From contig JANUWF010002124.1 in the NCBI GenBank assembly GCA_026120185.1, positions 186,001-250,000 on the forward strand: a DNA stretch of 64,000 nucleotides, written 5' to 3'. The translations under genes were made by a program, and so were the position numbers. Each line of letters opens with the position of its first letter. Within the stretch, counting starts at the first letter, position 1. Below, in pieces: positions 24,450 through 36,089 of the stretch. This DNA comes from Voacanga thouarsii. Lineage: Eukaryota; Streptophyta; Magnoliopsida; Gentianales; Apocynaceae. Below the pieces are notes generated by a model. The model was not told the origin of the DNA. It was given only the letters and a program-made list of their open reading frames with translations, and searched no databases.

Positions 24450-25941
24450 AATTTTGGATTACTGCCCTGTAAGAAGAGCTTAATCAATTTGAAAAAAAAT
24501 CAAGTTTGGAAACTTGTCCCTAGACCTCATGATCAACATGTTATTGGTACAAAATAGGTTTTAAGAAATAAGCTTGATGAAATAGGGTCATTATAAAAAA
24601 TAAAGCTAGGTTAATTGCCCAAGGATTTAATCAAGAAGAATTCATTGACTATGATGAAACATTTGCACCTGTTACCAGACTGGAATCCATAAAAATGTTG
24701 CTTGCTTTTGTATCCTTAAAAAATTTCATGCTTTACCAAATGGATGTCAAAAGTGCATTTCTAAATGGCTTTATTGAGGAGGAAGTGTATGTTGAACAAC
24801 CTCCAGGTTTTATTCAGGAGCACTTTCCAAATCACTTTTTCAAACTTTCTAAAACTCTTTATGGATTAAAGCAAGCTCCAGGAGCTTGGTATGCGAGACT
24901 TAGTGGATTCTTGATCTTGAAAGGATTTTCTAGAGGTTTGATTAATATTACCTTGTTCATCAAATCGATAACCCTGATAATTTACTGATTGTTCAGATTT
25001 ATGTTGATGACATTATTGTCAGTGTTACTAATGAATCTTTGTCCAAGATGTTTGCTAAGACTATGCAGCAAGAATTTGAGATGAGTATGATGGAAGAACT
25101 AAACTTCTTCCTCGAACTGCAAATTAAGCAAATGAAGGATGGTATCTTTTTAAATCAAGCTAAGTATGCCAAGGAGTTGCTCAAAAGATTTGGAATGAAT
25201 AAAGCAAAAGAAATTAGCACACTAATGGGTACATCCATTAAACTCGATCATGATGGAAAAGGTAAGAAAGTAGATAAGCATAAGTATAGAGGCATGATTG
25301 GGAGTCTACTCTATCTTATTGCTAGCCGACAAGACATCATATTTTCAGTATGTCTATGTGTTCGATTTCAATCTTGTCCAAAGGAATCAGATTTATGTGC
25401 AGTTAAATGCATACTTCGATATTTGATTGGCATATATGATTATGGATTATGGTATCCACGAACTAATACTTTTGATCTTATAGGATACACTGATGCATAT
25501 TATGCAGGGTGAAAAGTTGAAAGAAAAAGTACTAGTGGCCATTGTCAATTTCTTAGACACTCTCTTGTGTCATGGCACAGTAAAAAGTAGGCATGTGTAT
25601 CCTTATCCACCACTAAGGCTGAATGTATTGTAGCTGGAAGTTGTTGTACTTAAATTTTATAGATGAAGAATACATTGCTAGATTTTAATCTTAATTTTAA
25701 TTATGTGCCTATATTATGTGATAATACAAGTGCTATCAACCTAACAAAAAATTCAGTGCAGCATTCGAGGACAAAGCACATTGAAGTTAAACATCACTTC
25801 ATCCGAGACCATGTACTGAAAGACGATGTGTGCGTTGAATATATCTCAATGGATGAACAACTTGCAATTATCTTCACTAAACCTCTAGTTGAGGATAGAT
25901 TCAACAATTTAAGAAGAGGCTTGGGAATTACAAGAATTTAA
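24450..25941 (+). pseudogene. Reverse transcriptase and RNase H of S-plus
   Basis: RT: NQVWKLVPRP near 24500; QMDVKSAFLNGFIEEEVYVEQPPGF (first catalytic Asp block) near 24740-24810; KTLYGLKQAPGAWYARL near 24850-24900; the YVDDIIV catalytic motif intact at 25000-25020. Connection and RNase H: GSLLYL near 25303, YTDAYYAG near 25485-25511 followed by a TGA, the degraded KAEC acid site near 25618, CDNTSAINLTKN near 25717-25755 and HIEVKHHFIRD near 25779. Ends with stop at 25939-25941. At least three frame changes and several stops between 24440 and 25660 make it inactive. Confidence 0.88.
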
Positions 25942-26384
25942 TAACTAACCATGTGGTATAAGTCTTCCTTGTGCAGGATTTGTGAAGAAAAAGGTTTTGG
26001 AAATAAAGTTCTACATCCAAAATACCCCGTCCTTTATTTTGGACACAGTGTTAGAATCAAATTCCTACATCCAAAATGCATTTCGGGAAAACACTCTTTT
26101 GGATGATGATTTCGGATCTGGTCAAGTTCCAAAATCCATCACTAATATTTTTTTTTATTCTGAATTCTGAATTTCAAAATATTGGTTTGCTTGTTTTTTG
26201 CAAACTTCTCAGAAAAACTTCTATTTTCAAGGCACTTTATTCTCACATTACTCTAGACATTCATAGCTATCTGGTTTTTCTCTCCTTTGAAACCCTTAAA
26301 ACCATTCCTCTTCAAAAAATCTTTTGTGCTCTCCTTCTTCGAAAAAAAAAACACAAAAAGCCTAGAAAAAGTCTCAATCTTTTG

Positions 26385-27881
26385 ATGGCTAAGACTAAAT
26401 CTACCATTCCAAAACCAAAGAAAGAGCAAAAATCATCTCCTGTGATGAAGAAAATGGCTTCAGGTTCAACCAAGGCAAAAACAAAGGAAGCTTCTCTGCA
26501 ACCGCACTTCCCTGCTTCCCACTACGATACGTCAGAATCTTCTTCAGAACAAGTGGGTTTTGCAAATTAGGTACCTCAATTTCTTGATTCAAAATGTGAG
26601 ACTGAATACAATGACTAAGTTTCAAGAAATCGAACTGTTATCTCTGGCTATCGGGTTAACCATTCTGCCTTTCTGAACTTGTGTAATATTTTAGATATGT
26701 TTGATCACATTAGGTGGGGAAGTTTGTTGTCTGCTGATGAGAAGATATATACTCCTCTGATCTAGAAATTTTACGCTAACTTGAGAAATGGGAAATTGGA
26801 AGAAACCGAGGGTAATTTTATGATTAGACAGTATGTGTCAAGAGTAAAAGGCAGAGAGATAGAATTTGATCATAGGTTGTTTAATAGAATATGTGATGTT
26901 AGAGATGCCGGATTTCAGTACTTTGAGCTAAACAAGTTTCCTAAGGGAAAGGAAATTTTTTATCTGAAAATTTTTGAAAAACTATTCACTGGAAGGAAAG
27001 GTTTTGAGAATTCCGGAAATAAGAGTTCTAAATGGCTAAATGGGATGGGTAGAATCTTGCATCATGTGGTGTCAACGATGATTATCCCTAGTTCTGGCCA
27101 TAAGACTTCTATAAGTATTCTGCAAATGGTGATAATGCTAGCTTTAGCTGAGGGAAGGCAAATAAATTTTGGGTTTCTGGCAACCATGCTTATGTTGCAA
27201 TCCCAAAACATATCAAGCAAGGCTCTTCGTTTTGGAAATCTGTTGACGAAAATATTTGATTTTTTAAAAATTGATTTAAGTACTGTTCTTTGTGATCCTA
27301 GAAAAATAAATGTTTACAGCTTTGATTCAATTGAAAAGATGGGATATGTTAGGGACGATAATTCTTGGAAATTATTAAGAGAATCTACAAGAAAAGAGAA
27401 GGAAAATTTGATAAAGATTAAGGAGGAAGGGAAGTTAGGAATAAAGAGAAAAATTGATGAAGTCTTTTAGGCAGAATCATCTGCTAAAGGAAGTGTTCTG
27501 GACTCTAGCTTATCTGCAAATATTTTGGGTGCAATAAGCTCATTTGCCGAGAAATTTGAATCTCTTTGTTCAAAAATTAAGAACCCTGGAAACAGACTTT
27601 CTGTTATTAAGCAATATGCTAAGTCTTTTGAACATCAAAAAGCTAGGGACAAGTCTGAATTGCCGGTGGACAAAATGGTTTCCTCCCCTGAACCTTCTCC
27701 TGAACCATCTTCTCCACCTTCTCCCTTAAAGAAAATAAAAACTCCTCCACCTTCTCCCAAGCCCAAACCCTCTAGAAAAAAACAGAAACACGTGGTTGTG
27801 AATAGAAAATCAAACAGAATAACTGGTCAGTTTTCCAAGAAGGGTGTTGGATTAAAGGGTGAAACAATTAATATCTCTTAG
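26385..27881 (+). pseudogene. Extra sense ORF after pol (env-like / plant transposon protein domain)
   Basis: From ATG at 26385 one reading frame runs 1497 nt to 27881, broken by four in-frame stops (26568 TAG, 26616 TAA, 26763 TAG, 27468 TAG) but no frameshift. The start is inferred as the first ATG before a basic, Lys/Pro-rich N-terminus. The middle (about codons 95-330) resembles what I know as the 'putative plant transposon protein' domain: FYANLRNGK, VSRVKGREIEFD, a ..NGMGRILHHVV region and a hydrophobic ISILQMVIMLALAEG stretch. The C-terminus (27660-27800) is Pro/Ser-rich (PEPSPEPSSPPSP) and then basic. SIRE-lineage elements carry an env-like ORF in this place; no signal peptide is evident here. 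Function unknown; domain name held with moderate confidence. Confidence 0.7.
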
Positions 27882-28116
27882 ACAGCATTATTCGGCAGCA
27901 AAATTGGTTGCTGAACAATTTCCATTCTGCACAAGTTAAACAATTTACTTTTTCAGTCATTTACATTATGTCTTCAGATAATTTCTGCTAGATACTTGTT
28001 TAAGCTTTCTTCTCTATATTATGCTTATTACCCATCTGGTCATTTTTGTTGCATATTATTCATCTGGTTTTCTTCTACTCTCTTTTTGCTATGCTTCTTT
28101 TGAGTGATGACAAAAG

Positions 28117-28300
28117 GGGAGAAAGAAAATGTTATTATCGGCATGCATTAACTGATAAGGAGAAAATGTTAGGTCTGCAAATGTTATGGACTACATGATT
28201 GTTGTATGCATTCACTAGGGAGAAAGAAAATGTTATTGTCGGCATGCATTCATTGATAAGGAGAAAATGTTAGGTCTGCATATGACTGACGATCTACATG
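28117..28300 (+). repeat. 101-bp tandem repeat in S-plus 3' untranslated region
   Basis: GGGAGAAAGAAAATGTTATT recurs at 28117 and 28218, each followed by GTCGGCATGCATT-like text and AAGGAGAAAATGTTAGGTCTGCA. The second unit diverges after about 28280. Each unit opens with a purine tract. Confidence 0.8.
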
Positions 28301-29181
28301 TTGATACAGGGAGAAAAACTTGTGGTTTCTGCATAATAATCTGATATAGATTCTACATGACTTATGTTATATTTATGAACTAAATTTTGGGAATTACTTA
28401 TGTTTTGAAATTGGACTAATGATGGATCTGCGAAATAACTGCTATGATAATTGGAACTAATTTGAAAATTGAAACTGTAAGTGGAGAGATGAACAGTTGT
28501 TGAATTTCATGTAACTGCATAAACTGTTATGAATTGCATGAACTACTTCTAGTATGAACAGTTATGCATTGAAATAAAAGTTGAACTATTTTGAAAATCA
28601 CTGATATATTTTGATTCACTGTTCACAAAATTTTCTGAAAAACCTCTCAGTTTGTGACGTTCAATTTTATTCAAAAACACAAATTTCTGGATGACAATTG
28701 TATCCTTGAAACTAAATTCTGTGAAAAGATTTTCGTGCATTAAGTTAGGGGGAGATTTGGACTCGGAAATTTTGAATCCAAAATAAATGTTCTTATAAGT
28801 AGTATCACTGAATGGAAAATATATTTTGGACATCTAAAATTCCTATCCAAATGTAATTCTGAAAATACTCGCTCTCCAAAAACTTTTTTAGATACACTTT
28901 TTTGGCTGAATAAATCGTAACTTTTGCTCATCCCCCTTTTGTTTAAAATATTCACATAAGTATATATTTAGGGGGAGTATTTTATCACTTGCTATCACTA
29001 TTGAATCATTCTAAATATTTATATAGAGATATGAAAGGCTTTAGGATCATTGAGATATGTTCACAAATTTTTTATCATAAGATCTCTATGAGACCTATAC
29101 AGTGAGACTGCATTTATTTGCACCTTTTCATTCAACATGTTCTCTCTTTGCATATCAAAAGTGTAATGTTTGTCATCACTC

Positions 29182-29195
29182 AAAAAGGGGAAGAT
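29182..29195 (+). other. Polypurine tract of S-plus
   Basis: AAAAAGGGGAAGA directly before the 3' LTR at 29196 primes plus-strand synthesis. PPT-like sequences also occur at 28113, 28746 and 28970. Confidence 0.8.
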
Positions 29196-30512
29196 TTTTT
29201 GCCCTAAGGGCTTTCTTCTATGTTTTGAATTATGACAAACGTTGATATGAACTAACTTGTCAATTTTTTGTTATAGGACATGTTTGATCTTTATTCTTGA
29301 AAAGTCTTTGGATAAGAATTGGTGGCAACTCTTTCATCGTTGATTTCAAGATTAGAAGATCGAATGAGAAAATTAAAGTATAAGGAGTTATATATCAAGG
29401 AAGTTCTTTATGAAGAATGATAGACTAGGAAGTGTCATTATGGTATATCTATTAATTCCTATGTCTTCTAATCTCTTAATTCATTTGACTTTACCTAGAA
29501 CCTTAAAAGGAGATGTTTTCTATGTGTTTGAAATTCACAGAATTTTGGATGGAACAGTTTGAATCCAAAAGGTTCGTCCAAAATCCTATAAACTGGGTTG
29601 AAAATTTTTTATCTAGGTAGTGCCATTTTGGACTAACCTTTCGGATACATCTTCGTCCAAAACCTGAGTCTAAAACACGGATGAGTTTAAATATAAAATT
29701 TATAGCCATTTCTTTATGACCGTTAGCACTCTACTATTTGACTCTATAAATAGCCCTTAAAGCAATATTAGAGATAATATTTTTGAAACATCTATCTTAG
29801 AAACATTATTGCTCAACATTTTCAAAAATCTCCTTCTATCTAGCTTCAAAAAGAGTTCATTGTATATCAAAGATAAAAGTATTTTGTGGTTTGTATCTGA
29901 AAGAACATCTACTCAAGTAAGTGAGATTATCTCTTTTCTATTGATATTCAAATCTTTGTTGTAGTGCAAGGTTGTTGTGTAAAACCCATAGGGGTGAGCC
30001 TTGTGTTGACTTATTTTCAAGGTTGTGTGGTAAAATCTATTTGGGGGATCCTTGTTTTGTGTTTGTGTCAAGGTTGTGGAGTAAAACCTAGTGAGGTGAT
30101 CCTTGATGTGTTTGCTTGACTGAGATGTTGTGAAAAACCTAGTATGGTGATCCTCTCTTGTATATGAAACGTTTCATTAAGTGAGGTTAATGAAATAGGG
30201 TTGAAAATCCTTAAGTGTGGTGCATAAGGTATTGGACGTAGATCATTGTTGATTGAACCACTATACATCTCTTATCTCATTTTATTCAGTGGTTCATGTA
30301 CCTTATTTTTTTTTTTTTATGTTCTTTTCTGTCTAAATTTGGATATACATCTACGAGTGCTTAGATAACTTTTTGTGCATCTATAAAGTCAGTCCAAGCA
30401 TCTTGGTGATCATCACTATTCAACTTTTCAGAAAAACTGGAATTTTTTTTTTTTTTTTGCCAAAAACCTTATTCACCCCCTCCCCCACCCCCCTCCCTCT
30501 AAGGTTTTTTTA
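29196..30512 (+). mobile_element. 3' LTR of S-plus
   Basis: 1317 bp; begins TTTTTGCCCTAAGG (TG to TT change) and ends ..CTCTAAGGTTTTTTTA (CA to TA), matching the split 5' LTR throughout, including the ~50-bp repeats. A C-rich stretch near 30474-30500 is longer than in the 5' LTR. The base after the end (30513) is Gag of the minus-strand host element. Confidence 0.9.
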
Positions 30513-31190
30513 GGTTTTAAGATCATTGGATTCCTCCACAACAGGAGATTTAGGTTGCCATCTCTTAGGCAGAGCATCTAGAATTTTTCTATTTTGTACA
30601 CCAAAGGAATAGCTTTTCTCATAGGCCTTAAGTCCATTTTCAATGTTTGTGAATGTGGTAAAGATATTAGTTATACTCTCATTTAGCTTCATAGTGAACA
30701 ATTTATAATCATGAATAAAGAATCCTGACATAGATTCATTCACTTGATTTGACCTCTCATAACTAATCTCCATGTATCATTGGCTGAATCACAGCCACTT
30801 ACTTGGTTATATTCAACAGCATAAGGGGCACAACACAAAATATTCATAGATTGAAAATTCAATGCCATTTTGGCATTGTCATCAGTATCATATTCATCAC
30901 TCTGTTTTGGAACCATTCGACCTTCAATACTTCTAGAAGGAACATATGGTCCTCTTTCAATTAAGTTCCACAGCTCAAAATTTATTGAGCAAACATAGAT
31001 CTTCATTCAATTTTTCCTGAAAGTGTAATTTCTTCTAGTGAACAAAAGAGGTCTATTTGTCGAGGATCCTTTGACATAGGGAAGAAAGGAAATATTTTCC
31101 ATAAGGGTCCTTCGACATAGGGAAGAAAGGAAATATTTTCCATAAGGATCCTTTCTACAAGGCTATTTAGCCGAAGAAGAGGAGACCACA
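30513..31190 (-). pseudogene. SIRE-type Gag, N-terminal part (host element S-minus)
   Basis: Minus-strand Gag from about 31190 to 30513. Blocks: FLPYVEG near 31090-31160, RPPLF-like text near 31050, IYVCSINFELWNLIE near 31000-30955, MALNFQSMNILCCA near 30870-30830, FFIHDYKLFTMKLNESI near 30720-30670, ILDALPKRWQPK near 30580-30545, and VVEESNDLKT at the junction. It ends at 30513 where the S-plus LTR entered; the rest is at 14514-15141. A 41-bp tandem duplication at the start codon and frame changes disable it. Confidence 0.88.
31064..31145. repeat. 41-bp tandem duplication at the S-minus gag start
   Basis: Units 31064-31104 and 31105-31145 (GGATCCTTTGACATAGGGAA... and GGGTCCTTCGACATAGGGAA...). 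Each contains the reversed start codon and first codons of Gag. The period is not a multiple of three, so the upstream copy is out of frame. Confidence 0.9.
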
Positions 31191-31203
31191 CTTTTGTACC
31201 AAA

Positions 31204-32496
31204 TGAAAAACCATAGAAGGGGTAAATAAGGTTTTTGGCAAATTTAAAATGCTTTTCAAAAATCTGTTTTAAGATACTCCTCTATATTTTAGATCAGAGT
31301 CATTGCTACTAATTCAAGGAGAAGCTTTTGGAATGTCTTATAGACCAACTACAATATGAATGAGATGAGACATACAATATGAAATTAATACAAGAGTGAA
31401 GATAGGTTGGTGAGAAACATAAGGATTTATTTTGAGTGAGTTAAAAACTTTTAAGCAAGGAAGTTTGTAGCTTGTTGAAAATAAATGCAGAGAGAGTGAA
31501 CACATGAGTTATTGTGGTTCGATCTACCAAAATCTAGATCCACTACCTTAAGCTCACACTTAAGGAATTTCAACCAGATTTCCTTAAACTAACCTAACTC
31601 AATAGGGTCTAGCTACACCAATTACATGAGAGAATCAACACACTTTGTTTTACCAAAAACCTCTCAATTAATCAATAAATCAAAGTTCACCCCAAATGTG
31701 TTTTACACTACAACCTTGATACATAAAGAGGATTATAGAACTGAACTAGGGATAGCTCACTCTTTTTGAGCAAATATACAAACCAATGAGCACAAACAAC
31801 CTTTACCTTTTCAAAGCAATTTGATTTCACTTTAACACACTTTGAAAAGGGAGATTGTTATATTCTAGAGAGTAAGAGTGTTTCTTAGAAAGATAGGACA
31901 AAAATCTACTTTAAAATTAAGTTTTGAAACCTTTTATAAGAGTAAAAAGTAGAGCTCCAACGGCTAGAAATGGCTAGTTTCACAATGTTGGATTTTCCAG
32001 AGTTTTGGACTCAAGTATCGAACTATGGTGCATCCCAAAGGTGAGTCCAAAATGGCACATTTTTAGGCTGAAATGATTTGACACTGTTCTCATAGTTTTG
32101 GACAAGACTTTTGGATATAGAGTCATCTAAACTACTCAATCCAAAATTATAAAGACTTAATACTTTGAAATCTTTTTGTTTGTGTGCTTCAAGGTAGAGA
32201 TAAACTGAATCATAAGGTAAAGAAGATATAGGAATTTACACAAAATACCTTAACAATGATTCCTAGTCTAAGGTTCTTCCACAAGGACTTCTTGGTATTC
32301 AATCTGTTATGCTTTATCTTCTACTTGATCACCCATTATTGGATTCCATTGCTCAAGAGTTACTTAGCAATCTTATTTGCATGCTTTGAAAGAACTGAGG
32401 TCAAACATGTCCTAACACATGTAAACATACAAGTTAGTCCTCATTAATGTTTGTCAAAAGTCAAAATACCGGAGAATGCCCATAGGGCTAATAACA
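31204..32496 (-). mobile_element. 5' LTR of S-minus
   Basis: 1293 bp on the minus strand, from TGTTATTAGCCCTATGGGC (reversed, ending at 32496) to ..CTATGGTTTTTCA (31204). It aligns along its length with the S-plus LTRs (ACAAACATTAATG..., AGGACATGTTTGA..., TTCCTTAAGTGTG...) but is clearly more diverged, so it is a different and probably older subfamily. A degenerate PBS (TTTGGTACAAAA) lies just outside at 31192-31203. Confidence 0.8.
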
Positions 32497-34132
32497 ACAA
32501 CAATAATTTCCGAACCAAATATACAACATCAACCAAATGCTTAAAATAGCCAATACTATTATAAAAACACTTAAATCCTCAAAACCAAATTATACAACAA
32601 GGTCGCCTTGAGGAATAGCCATCTACAACCACATATTCATCTGAAAAATACCCACTGAACAATAACTTACAACATTCCCTAGAAACTAAAAAAATAATCC
32701 AGAATAAATTAAACTATAGACAAGAACAAAATTTATATCCAATGAATCCACTACATATAATTTCCTAAGATAGCAACATACAACAACATAAAAAATAATA
32801 ATACAATAACCATAACAATACAACATATTGGAACCTAATATAATTTATTTATCTCAATAACTAAAAATAAAGAATTTAAATAACATAAAAACAAGCTATA
32901 AAAAGGAAAATAAGTCTATATGCGAGTAATGGTTAGTATTATGCACAAATATAGAAACAAATATTTACATGATATAGACAGCAAAATCAACAAGATTTAA
33001 GGTTTTCATGATATTGCCAGCAATGACACTAAAAATTTGATGTGTATTTTTCATGTATTGGGAATAGTAATAGAAAAGCCACAAAAATCAAGTTTTAATT
33101 CAAATGTAAAACACCAAAACTACACAACTGGGTAGGTATACCCATTACATGGTATAAGGAATAGCAAATACCGAATCCATGGAAACTCAGCAATTACCAC
33201 TACCTTGTTCCAATCATATAGTCTAGCCATTTAAATAAAACGATAAGGCAAATAAAGCTACTTTTGCTAAACTATTAAACTAGGGAATACATTGGACATA
33301 CACAAGAAAGGTAACAATGATCATTAAGGATTAAGAATACAGGAAAGGCCATGCTAAAGAAGAAGTTTCTCAAAAACATGTTAAGCAAAAAGTTTGCCAC
33401 TAAGTTTATCAAATTGCAATTTGAGCACTAGTATGAGTTTTCAATAATAAACCACACTCTCTCTTGAGTCATGAGATTTCTTTCCTAATGCTCAATTAAT
33501 TACTATCTCTAACGAATCAATCTAACCCAAGGAAGCATTACACTCACTCATTACCTAAAGTATCCAAAAGCCCTAATATCCTTATCTCTAGGCAATATTG
33601 GAAACCTATTGATTACTAAGTTTCAATCCTTCAGCTATCCTCTTGAGTTAATAAATGAAAAACCAATATTAGACCAATTAATTTCCTCTTCAACTCCAAA
33701 CTCCATCTCTTTAATTCATTAGAGTAAACCAATCAATTAAATAAATCAATTAAGCCCAAATAATCAGTCCAACATAATAATGCCCAAGTAATCAAATACA
33801 AGAGATTAGAATTCAATAAATCCTATTAATAACTCAACAAGAACATATATTAGGGTTCATCCCTAAAATATAATAAAAATAATATAAAGCTCAATATTGT
33901 TAAAGTATAATACAAAGAAATAGAGAGAACATCACTCATAGATAAGTTCTTGATCTTTATCTTCCTTAGATTTTCTCAAAAAATCCCTTTTTCTTCTCCT
34001 TACTTACCCAAGATCCTATTTTTTTTTTCTTTTTTACTTTTTGTTTCCTTTGAGCTCTATAAGGTTTCTTGGAGAAAACTTAGATCCAAAAACTCTTCAA
34101 GACCACCAAGACATTTGTTTCAAAGCACGCAC

Positions 34133-34230
<98 letters not shown>

Positions 34231-34627
34231 CAAAAGTTCTGTGTGTGTTCAAAAATGCATCGAACAGTGCACGTTCTATACTTCTGGGCAGCCCAGGGAT
34301 GTGAAACTTCCCTAAGCCGCGATGTTTTTGGAAGTAAGAGTTACCTAGGGAAGTCCCAATTCCCTAGGCCGCCTCAGTTAAAAAAAAAAAAGCACTTTGT
34401 TTTCTTCCTTGGCAACCTAGGTGAAGGACCAAGGGAAAATAGAAAATGTAGTACAAGATAGAGAATTTGTATTTTCCTGAGCCTAAGTTTAATAATACTT
34501 ACTTCTTGGATGCTTAGATTGAACAATGGTGTCAGATTAGGGTTCCATGATACTTCTAGTATTAGAATGTTCACTTGTTCTATAGGAATTCCAGCTAACC
34601 ATCGATTCCTTCGTACCTAACATGACA
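32497..34627. other. AT-rich unassigned sequence
   Basis: Flank of S-minus. No ORF above background and no LTR or pol text was recognised. 33430-33900 has a leader- or LTR-like look (reverse strand of TTAGGGTTCATCCCTAAAA near 33852, with AATCAATTAA-rich text), but no partner was found in the window. A simple repeat lies at 34130-34224. 34290-34375 has two inverted CCCTAGG/CCTAGGG-type motifs. Confidence 0.5.
34130..34224. repeat. (CA)n(TA)n compound microsatellite
   Basis: ACAC repeats to about 34197, then about 13 AT units to 34224. The Thr-His and Tyr-Ile repeat ORFs read through it are artefacts of the repeat. Confidence 0.95.
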
Positions 34628-35669
34628 TAATCTTGGGGGTGATTTCTGAATGAATTTCATGGCTAAATTTGGGATAAAATGTAAGACCTAATAAGGAGCT
34701 CAAAACAGAAAAATTTGTGAAGAAACAAGTTACCTAATCCAAATACTTGGACCCTAAGCTAAAATAAAGAACTTAAAACTCTAAAAATAAGAATCAAGTC
34801 TACTAATTTAAACCTAAGAACTGTTAACCTGACTAGGAGTTAAGAACAATTGAAGTAGATGAGCTAGACAACCAAAGGTAACCTGTACTCTAGACCCTTA
34901 GCTTAGTAAGAAACTAAGATTCTATTTTGATAGGTTAGTTTGATCTATCCTTATGAGTCTATAGATGCAAATCAAAAGCAAGGAATTGAATCCTAAAATT
35001 GGTCTTGGCTTTCATGGAAGAGCCCTCAAAGAACTCTCTCAAGAGTGTCTTTTTTATCTCAATAATAATATCTAAGTTACATTTGAAATATTATAATATC
35101 ATATATATATGTATCTAAACCTAAGTAAGGTGTAATGAAATCTTAACCATTCAAGCCTTCAAAAGGTCCAAAATATCCCTATTACATAATAAAAGTCTTG
35201 GGAATTTAATTGACAACAAAATAGAACAAGAAGGGAAATTTTAAGAAAAAGTCGAGTGCTACTCGAAGTGACCCAGTGCCAAGTAAGCTTCTTGGGCCTG
35301 GTGCCAGGTTAAATCTGTAAAATTATTGGCTAGCAAGACAAGAAGACCTAGCGCCAGGTAGCCTAATTTGTCCTAGCACCAAGGTAGGCACTGTCCTTCA
35401 CATCGGTTCATTTTTCTTGTCTTTAACCTTTCTCTTGTGCTCCTTTGGCCTTCCACATAAATTTTTGTGCAAATGCAGCTTTCTTTGGCCTTCTTTTTGG
35501 CATCCATCTCTTCACACTTTTCATGTTCTTTTGCTTATTGTGTGATTTTTCTTAAAGTCTCCCTTATAAGCCTCTATGTCTTGGATTCTTCCATGGTGCT
35601 ATGAAGTGTGGCTTGTAGTACCATCCCCATTTTTTAGCTTTGGCATATTGCTTAGATGGATTCCTATCA
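34628..35669 (-). mobile_element. 3' LTR of the gypsy element
   Basis: 1042 bp, aligning with 38689-39659 from ATCTTGGGGGTGATTTCT to GATGGATTCCTATCA. It carries repeated GTGCCAGG/GCGCCAGG motifs near 35270-35390. The terminal TG has become TA. Confidence 0.88.
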
Positions 35670-35683
35670 TTTACCCCTTCTTT
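35670..35683 (-). other. Polypurine tract of the gypsy element
   Basis: Minus-strand AAAGAAGGGGTAAA directly upstream of the 3' LTR. Confidence 0.75.
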
Positions 35684-36089
35684 GTGTTAATTTGTCTTTG
35701 AATAAGCACATACGTAAGATTTCAAGAAAGAAGTTTTGTTTTGAAGACAAAATGTTAGCCTATATTCCCTTACATAAAGTACATTCTTCCTTTCTTCTTC
35801 ACTCTTCCATTTTTTACCTTCTCCATCTTTGTTTTCATCTTTTAAGCAAAAAAGAGTCACTCTCATTTTATTTCTATCTTATCTCTTTTTTTTCACTCTC
35901 CTCCTTTGCTCCTTCTTATTTTGAGGTCTCCATTTACACTCTTTCTTTTCCCTCAACATTTTCTTTCTCATTCTCTTTTTTTGGAAGGTCTCTTACCACA
36001 CTTTTTTTTTTTTTCTCATTGTCTCTCATTTTCCTTTACACTTCTCTTACCTTACTTGGGGGTAGGATTAGAAGAGTGTATAGCTTACT

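Larger units (their letters stand above)
15142..30512 (+). mobile_element. SIRE-type Ty1/copia retrotransposon (S-plus)
   Basis: An LTR-to-LTR element: 5' LTR 15142-20944 (interrupted by a 4.5 kb insertion), PBS 20947-20958, gag from 21005, pol to 25941, an extra ORF 26385-27881, PPT 29182-29195 and 3' LTR 29196-30512. Without the insertion it is about 10.9 kb, usual for the SIRE/Maximus lineage, which also carries an extra post-pol ORF. The two LTRs look roughly 90-95% alike by eye, so insertion is moderately old. It sits in the Gag of another SIRE-type element of opposite strand; no clean target duplication is seen (CATTT before, GGTTT after). Every coding part has stops or frameshifts. Confidence 0.9.

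Noticed and set aside
33950..34315. ORFs with Thr-His and Tyr-Ile repeats
   Set aside because: Produced by the (CA)n(TA)n microsatellite.
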